From Breoghania sp. L-A4 (GTDB lineage: Bacteria > Pseudomonadota > Alphaproteobacteria > Rhizobiales > Stappiaceae), in NCBI RefSeq assembly GCF_003432385.1, contig NZ_CP031841.1:3387579-3451578 (forward strand): a stretch of DNA of 64,000 bases. The letters run 5' to 3'. The notes beneath the pieces were generated by a model that was not told the origin of the DNA, searched no databases, and saw nothing but the letters and a program-made list of their open reading frames with translations. Below, piece by piece: positions 61,794 to 64,000 of the stretch. The position numbers and the translations under genes were made by a program. Position 1 is the first letter of the stretch. Every line of letters starts with the position of its first letter.

Positions 61794-63263
61794 ATGAGTG
61801 ACATCACCCTATCCGCCGGCGTCCGCCAAAACCTTCTCTCGCTGCAGAACACAGCGGACCTGATGGCAACGACGCAGAACCGTCTCGCCACCGGCAAGAA
61901 GGTCAACTCGGCCCTCGACAATCCGACCAACTTCTTCACGGCGTCTTCCTTGCAGTCGCGTTCCAACGACCTGTCGCAGCTGATGGACGGCATGTCCAAC
62001 GGCATCAAGACGCTGGAAGCGGCTGACAACGGCCTGACCTCGATCACCAAGACGCTGGAGTCGATGAAGTCGACCCTCAGCCAGGCCCGCCAGGACAAGT
62101 CCTTCGAGACCTCGTCCTTCACGATCGATTCCGCGACGATCGGCACGGCGACCGCTGAAACCCTGTCGATCTCCGGTGGCGCCGTCGGCACCACGCCGGT
62201 CGATGTGGCTCTGAACACGGCCGATGTCGCGGCCACGGCGGCCACGCTCACCGGTGCCGGTGGCACGGATCTGTCGGTTGCAGATCCTGATCTGAGCGCC
62301 CTCGCTGGCGAAACCCTGACCCTGTCTGACGGGACCAACACCGTCGCCTACACCTTCACCGGCTCGGCTACGGGTCAGAAGGCCGCTCTGGAAAGTGCTC
62401 TCAGCGCCAGTGGCTTCACCACCGCCGGCACCGCGGGTGGTCTTGATGTCAGCCGTGCGGACGGCGCCAATGTGACCGTCACGACAACCAACGCCTCGGT
62501 CGATGCCGTGATTGGCCTTGCCAACAACGACGTCAGTGTTGACGGTGTGGCGGGGACAACCGGTACGGTGAAGACGGTGGACGAACTCGTCACCGCGATC
62601 AACGCCGACTCCAGCCTCGCGGGCGCTGTGCGAGCGTCGAACGACAACGGCAAGCTGCGCATCGAGAACCAGTCGACGCAGGATCTCACGCTCACGGGTA
62701 CTGGTACCGGTGGTATTGACGGCAGCGCCGGCACCAGCACCATCGACGGAAACTCCGTGCGTGCCGATCTGTCGACGCAGTTCAACGAGCTGCGCGATCA
62801 GCTCGACAAGCTGTCGGATGATGCCTCCTTCAACGGTATCAACCTGCTGCGCGGCGACAACCTGAAGCTGACGTTCAACGAAACCAGCACGTCGACCATC
62901 GACATTCAGACGAAGAATGGCGAGACGGTCAACTCGGCGACGCTGGGCATCAACGACATCGACGCTGTCGATCTCGACAGCGACGCCAACATCGACAGCC
63001 TGGTCTCGGGCGTGAAGGAAGCGCTCAACTCGGTCCGGTCGCAGTCGTCCGCGTTCGGTTCGAACCTGTCGATCGTGGAGAACCGTCAGGACTTCACGAA
63101 GATGATGATGAACACGCTGCAGACCGGCGCCGACAATCTGGTGCTGGCCGATGGCAACGAGGAAGCAGCCAACATGCTGGCCCTGCAGACCCGTCAGCAG
63201 CTGTCCTCGACGGCCCTGTCGCTCGCTTCGCAGGCCGATCAGGCTCCGCTGCGTCTCTTCTAA
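61794..63263 (+). CDS. Flagellin
   Basis: 489 residues. The N-terminal D0/D1 region MSDITLSAGVRQNLLSLQNTADLMATTQNRLATGKKVNSALDNPTNFF and the C-terminal EALNSVRSQSSAFGSNLSIVENRQDFTKMMMNTLQTGADNLVLADGNEEAANMLALQTRQQLSSTALSLA are typical alphaproteobacterial flagellin ends. The central Thr/Ala/Gly-rich region includes a flagellin-IN-like segment (TVDELVTAINADSSL, NDNGKLRIENQS). It is exported to form the filament. The ATG at 61794 is supported by a nearly identical start in the next flagellin. Confidence 0.96.
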   Translation: MSDITLSAGVRQNLLSLQNTADLMATTQNRLATGKKVNSALDNPTNFFTASSLQSRSNDLSQLMDGMSNGIKTLEAADNGLTSITKTLESMKSTLSQARQDKSFETSSFTIDSATIGTATAETLSISGGAVGTTPVDVALNTADVAATAATLTGAGGTDLSVADPDLSALAGETLTLSDGTNTVAYTFTGSATGQKAALESALSASGFTTAGTAGGLDVSRADGANVTVTTTNASVDAVIGLANNDVSVDGVAGTTGTVKTVDELVTAINADSSLAGAVRASNDNGKLRIENQSTQDLTLTGTGTGGIDGSAGTSTIDGNSVRADLSTQFNELRDQLDKLSDDASFNGINLLRGDNLKLTFNETSTSTIDIQTKNGETVNSATLGINDIDAVDLDSDANIDSLVSGVKEALNSVRSQSSAFGSNLSIVENRQDFTKMMMNTLQTGADNLVLADGNEEAANMLALQTRQQLSSTALSLASQADQAPLRLF

Positions 63264-63288
63264 TCGTCGCAGCATCTCAAGAAAATCG

Positions 63289-63320
63289 AACGGCGGGGCC
63301 ACTGGCTCCGCCGTTTTTTT
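63289..63320 (+). terminator. Terminator of flagellin 1
   Basis: AACGGCGG and CCGCCGTT pair around a GC-rich inner stem (GGCC-ACT-GGC) and are followed by seven T residues. Confidence 0.88.
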
Positions 63321-63342
63321 GATGACAAAGCCCCCGACCTCT

Positions 63343-63442
63343 CCTTCGTCATGCTCGCCCGAGCATCCATAAGCGCTTGAAAAGAATGGATCCTCGGCAC
63401 AAGGCCGAGGATGACGAAGAGGCACAAGGCCGAGGATGACGA
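63343..63442. repeat. Palindromic intergenic repeat with a partial tandem copy
   Basis: CTTCGTCATGCTCG...GCATCCAT (63343-63370) is inverted against ATGGATCCTCGG...GATGACGAAGAG (63386-63420), the widespread rhizobial palindromic element. The 21-base unit GCACAAGGCCGAGGATGACGA is then repeated once more (63397-63417 and 63422-63442). Confidence 0.75.
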
Positions 63443-63473
63443 CGATCGCGGAGGTGGCTTGTCAGCAGTCTGG

Positions 63474-63503
63474 CGGCGGGGCCCATTGGCTCCGCCGTTT
63501 CTC
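63474..63503 (+). terminator. Orphan copy of the flagellin terminator
   Basis: CGGCGGGGCC-CATT-GGCTCCGCCG followed by TTTCTCTTTT closely matches the flagellin 1 terminator at 63289, but no gene precedes it. It is probably a remnant of a lost or rearranged flagellin copy. Confidence 0.65.
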
Positions 63504-63797
63504 TTTTACAATGAACGCGGCGCCCGCCGCGCCGCTTTTCACAACATCAATTCCATCCCTGGCCGCTTCGCAGAGCGCTCCGCCCGTGCTGTCGGCACCC
63601 GCGGCGCCATATTTGCCCGAACGCCCCCATCCGGCACCCCCTCCCGACAAATACGGCGCGCCTCCAAAAAATTAACCATATCACGGCGATTTCTGCCAGC
63701 GTCAACACTGCCTATAGGTAGTAAAACTGGCGGAATTTCGCCGAAAATGGACCAAAATTAGCGTCTCGTTAAGCATACGAAATTAGTTAATGACGGG

Positions 63798-63837
63798 CTC
63801 CCAGAAGGGAGTGGTTTTTCGTTCCAAGAAAGGGAAC
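63798..63837 (+). promoter_or_regulatory. Two-hairpin 5' leader of flagellin 2
   Basis: Stem 1: CTCCC-AGAA-GGGAG (63798-63811). Stem 2: GTTCC-AAGAAAG-GGAAC (63821-63837), whose 3' arm overlaps the AGGGAA ribosome site before the ATG at 63842. It corresponds in order, spacing and loop sequence to the leader of flagellin 1. Confidence 0.65.
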
Positions 63838-63841
63838 CTAC

Positions 63842-64000
63842 ATGTCTGACATCACGCTCTCCGCCGGTGTCCGCCAGAACCTGCTGTCGCTGCAGAACAC
63901 AGCCGACCTGATGGCGTTGACCCAGAACCGTCTCGCCACCGGCAAGAAGGTCAACTCGGCCCTCGACAACCCGACCAGCTTTTTCACCGCCTCCTCGCTG
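63842..64000 (+). CDS. Second flagellin, cut by the window end
   Basis: The first 53 residues (MSDITLSAGVRQNLLSLQNTADLMALTQNRLATGKKVNSALDNPTSFF) differ from flagellin 1 at only two positions, showing recent tandem duplication or gene conversion. Nothing is visible beyond 64000. Confidence 0.95.
   Translation, partial: MSDITLSAGVRQNLLSLQNTADLMALTQNRLATGKKVNSALDNPTSFFTASSL

Noticed and set aside
62100-62760. Repetitive Thr/Gly-rich DNA in flagellin as a CRISPR or VNTR
   Set aside because: The repeats are degenerate codon-level similarity within the variable domain, with no regular spacer or exact unit.
63700-63760. TAAA...GCCGAAAA as a sigma-28 promoter for flagellin 2
   Set aside because: The spacing is 14 rather than 15 bases and the -10 is imperfect. 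No equivalent precedes flagellin 1, so I do not list it as a promoter.

Overview
This 64-kb GC-rich chromosomal window looks like an alphaproteobacterium of the Hyphomicrobiales. The recA-alaS-icd neighbourhood, the eukaryote-type dimeric isocitrate dehydrogenase, CckA, FliX, a single-cysteine DksA and MotE/DUF6468-type flagellar proteins all point that way. A Stappiaceae-like marine lineage is my best guess, but it is an inference from gene content only.

Layout. 1-8 kb: the end of an HD-GYP gene broken by an internal deletion, a secreted protein, purL, a BolA-monothiol glutaredoxin pair, a Tat-exported metallo-beta-lactamase-fold enzyme and a GAF-PAS-GGDEF cyclase. 8-15 kb: rpsD, a DEAD-box helicase, murI, trmJ, a lytic transglycosylase and a LysE exporter. 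15-24 kb: two unrelated NADP isocitrate dehydrogenases (monomeric and homodimeric types) flank an LCAT-type lipase, a DUF2182/DUF1326 metal-binding pair and a divergent winged-helix/TPR regulator. 24-32 kb: a cyclic-nucleotide-gated channel, alaS, recA with a LexA-type site, and psuK-psuG. 32-36 kb: an uncharacterised three-gene operon of coiled-coil proteins that ends tail to tail with cckA. 38.7-64 kb: a large flagellar block: flgB-flgC-fliE-fliQ-fliR-flhB, fliO-fliP, fliL-fliM-DUF6468-motE-TPR protein, flgF-flgG-flgA-flgH, dksA, fliX, flgI-flgJ-flgN, flaG and two tandem flagellin genes. The second flagellin runs off the window.

Regulatory logic. CckA feeds CtrA in this class. TTAA-N7-TTAA boxes lie upstream of the flgB operon, of the GGDEF cyclase and of a small secreted protein. 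Near-consensus sigma-54 promoters sit before flgF and flgI, and fliX is beside flgI, so the hierarchy resembles Caulobacter (CtrA, then FliX/FlbD and sigma-54, then flagellin). Both flagellin genes carry a matching two-hairpin 5' leader. The first stem keeps an AGAA loop while two base pairs covary, and the second stem covers the ribosome binding site. I consider this the most interesting undescribed element in the window.

Mobile DNA. An IS5-family element and a small terminal-inverted-repeat element sit in tandem at the stop codon of the flgN-like gene, with three CTAG copies at the boundaries.

Caution. Seven or eight reading frames (trmJ, lytic transglycosylase, lipase, psuG, fliO twice, flaG, probably the DUF2182 gene) are each broken by the apparent loss of one base from a short G or C run. 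That uniform signature suggests sequencing or assembly error rather than real gene decay, so these genes are probably intact in the organism.
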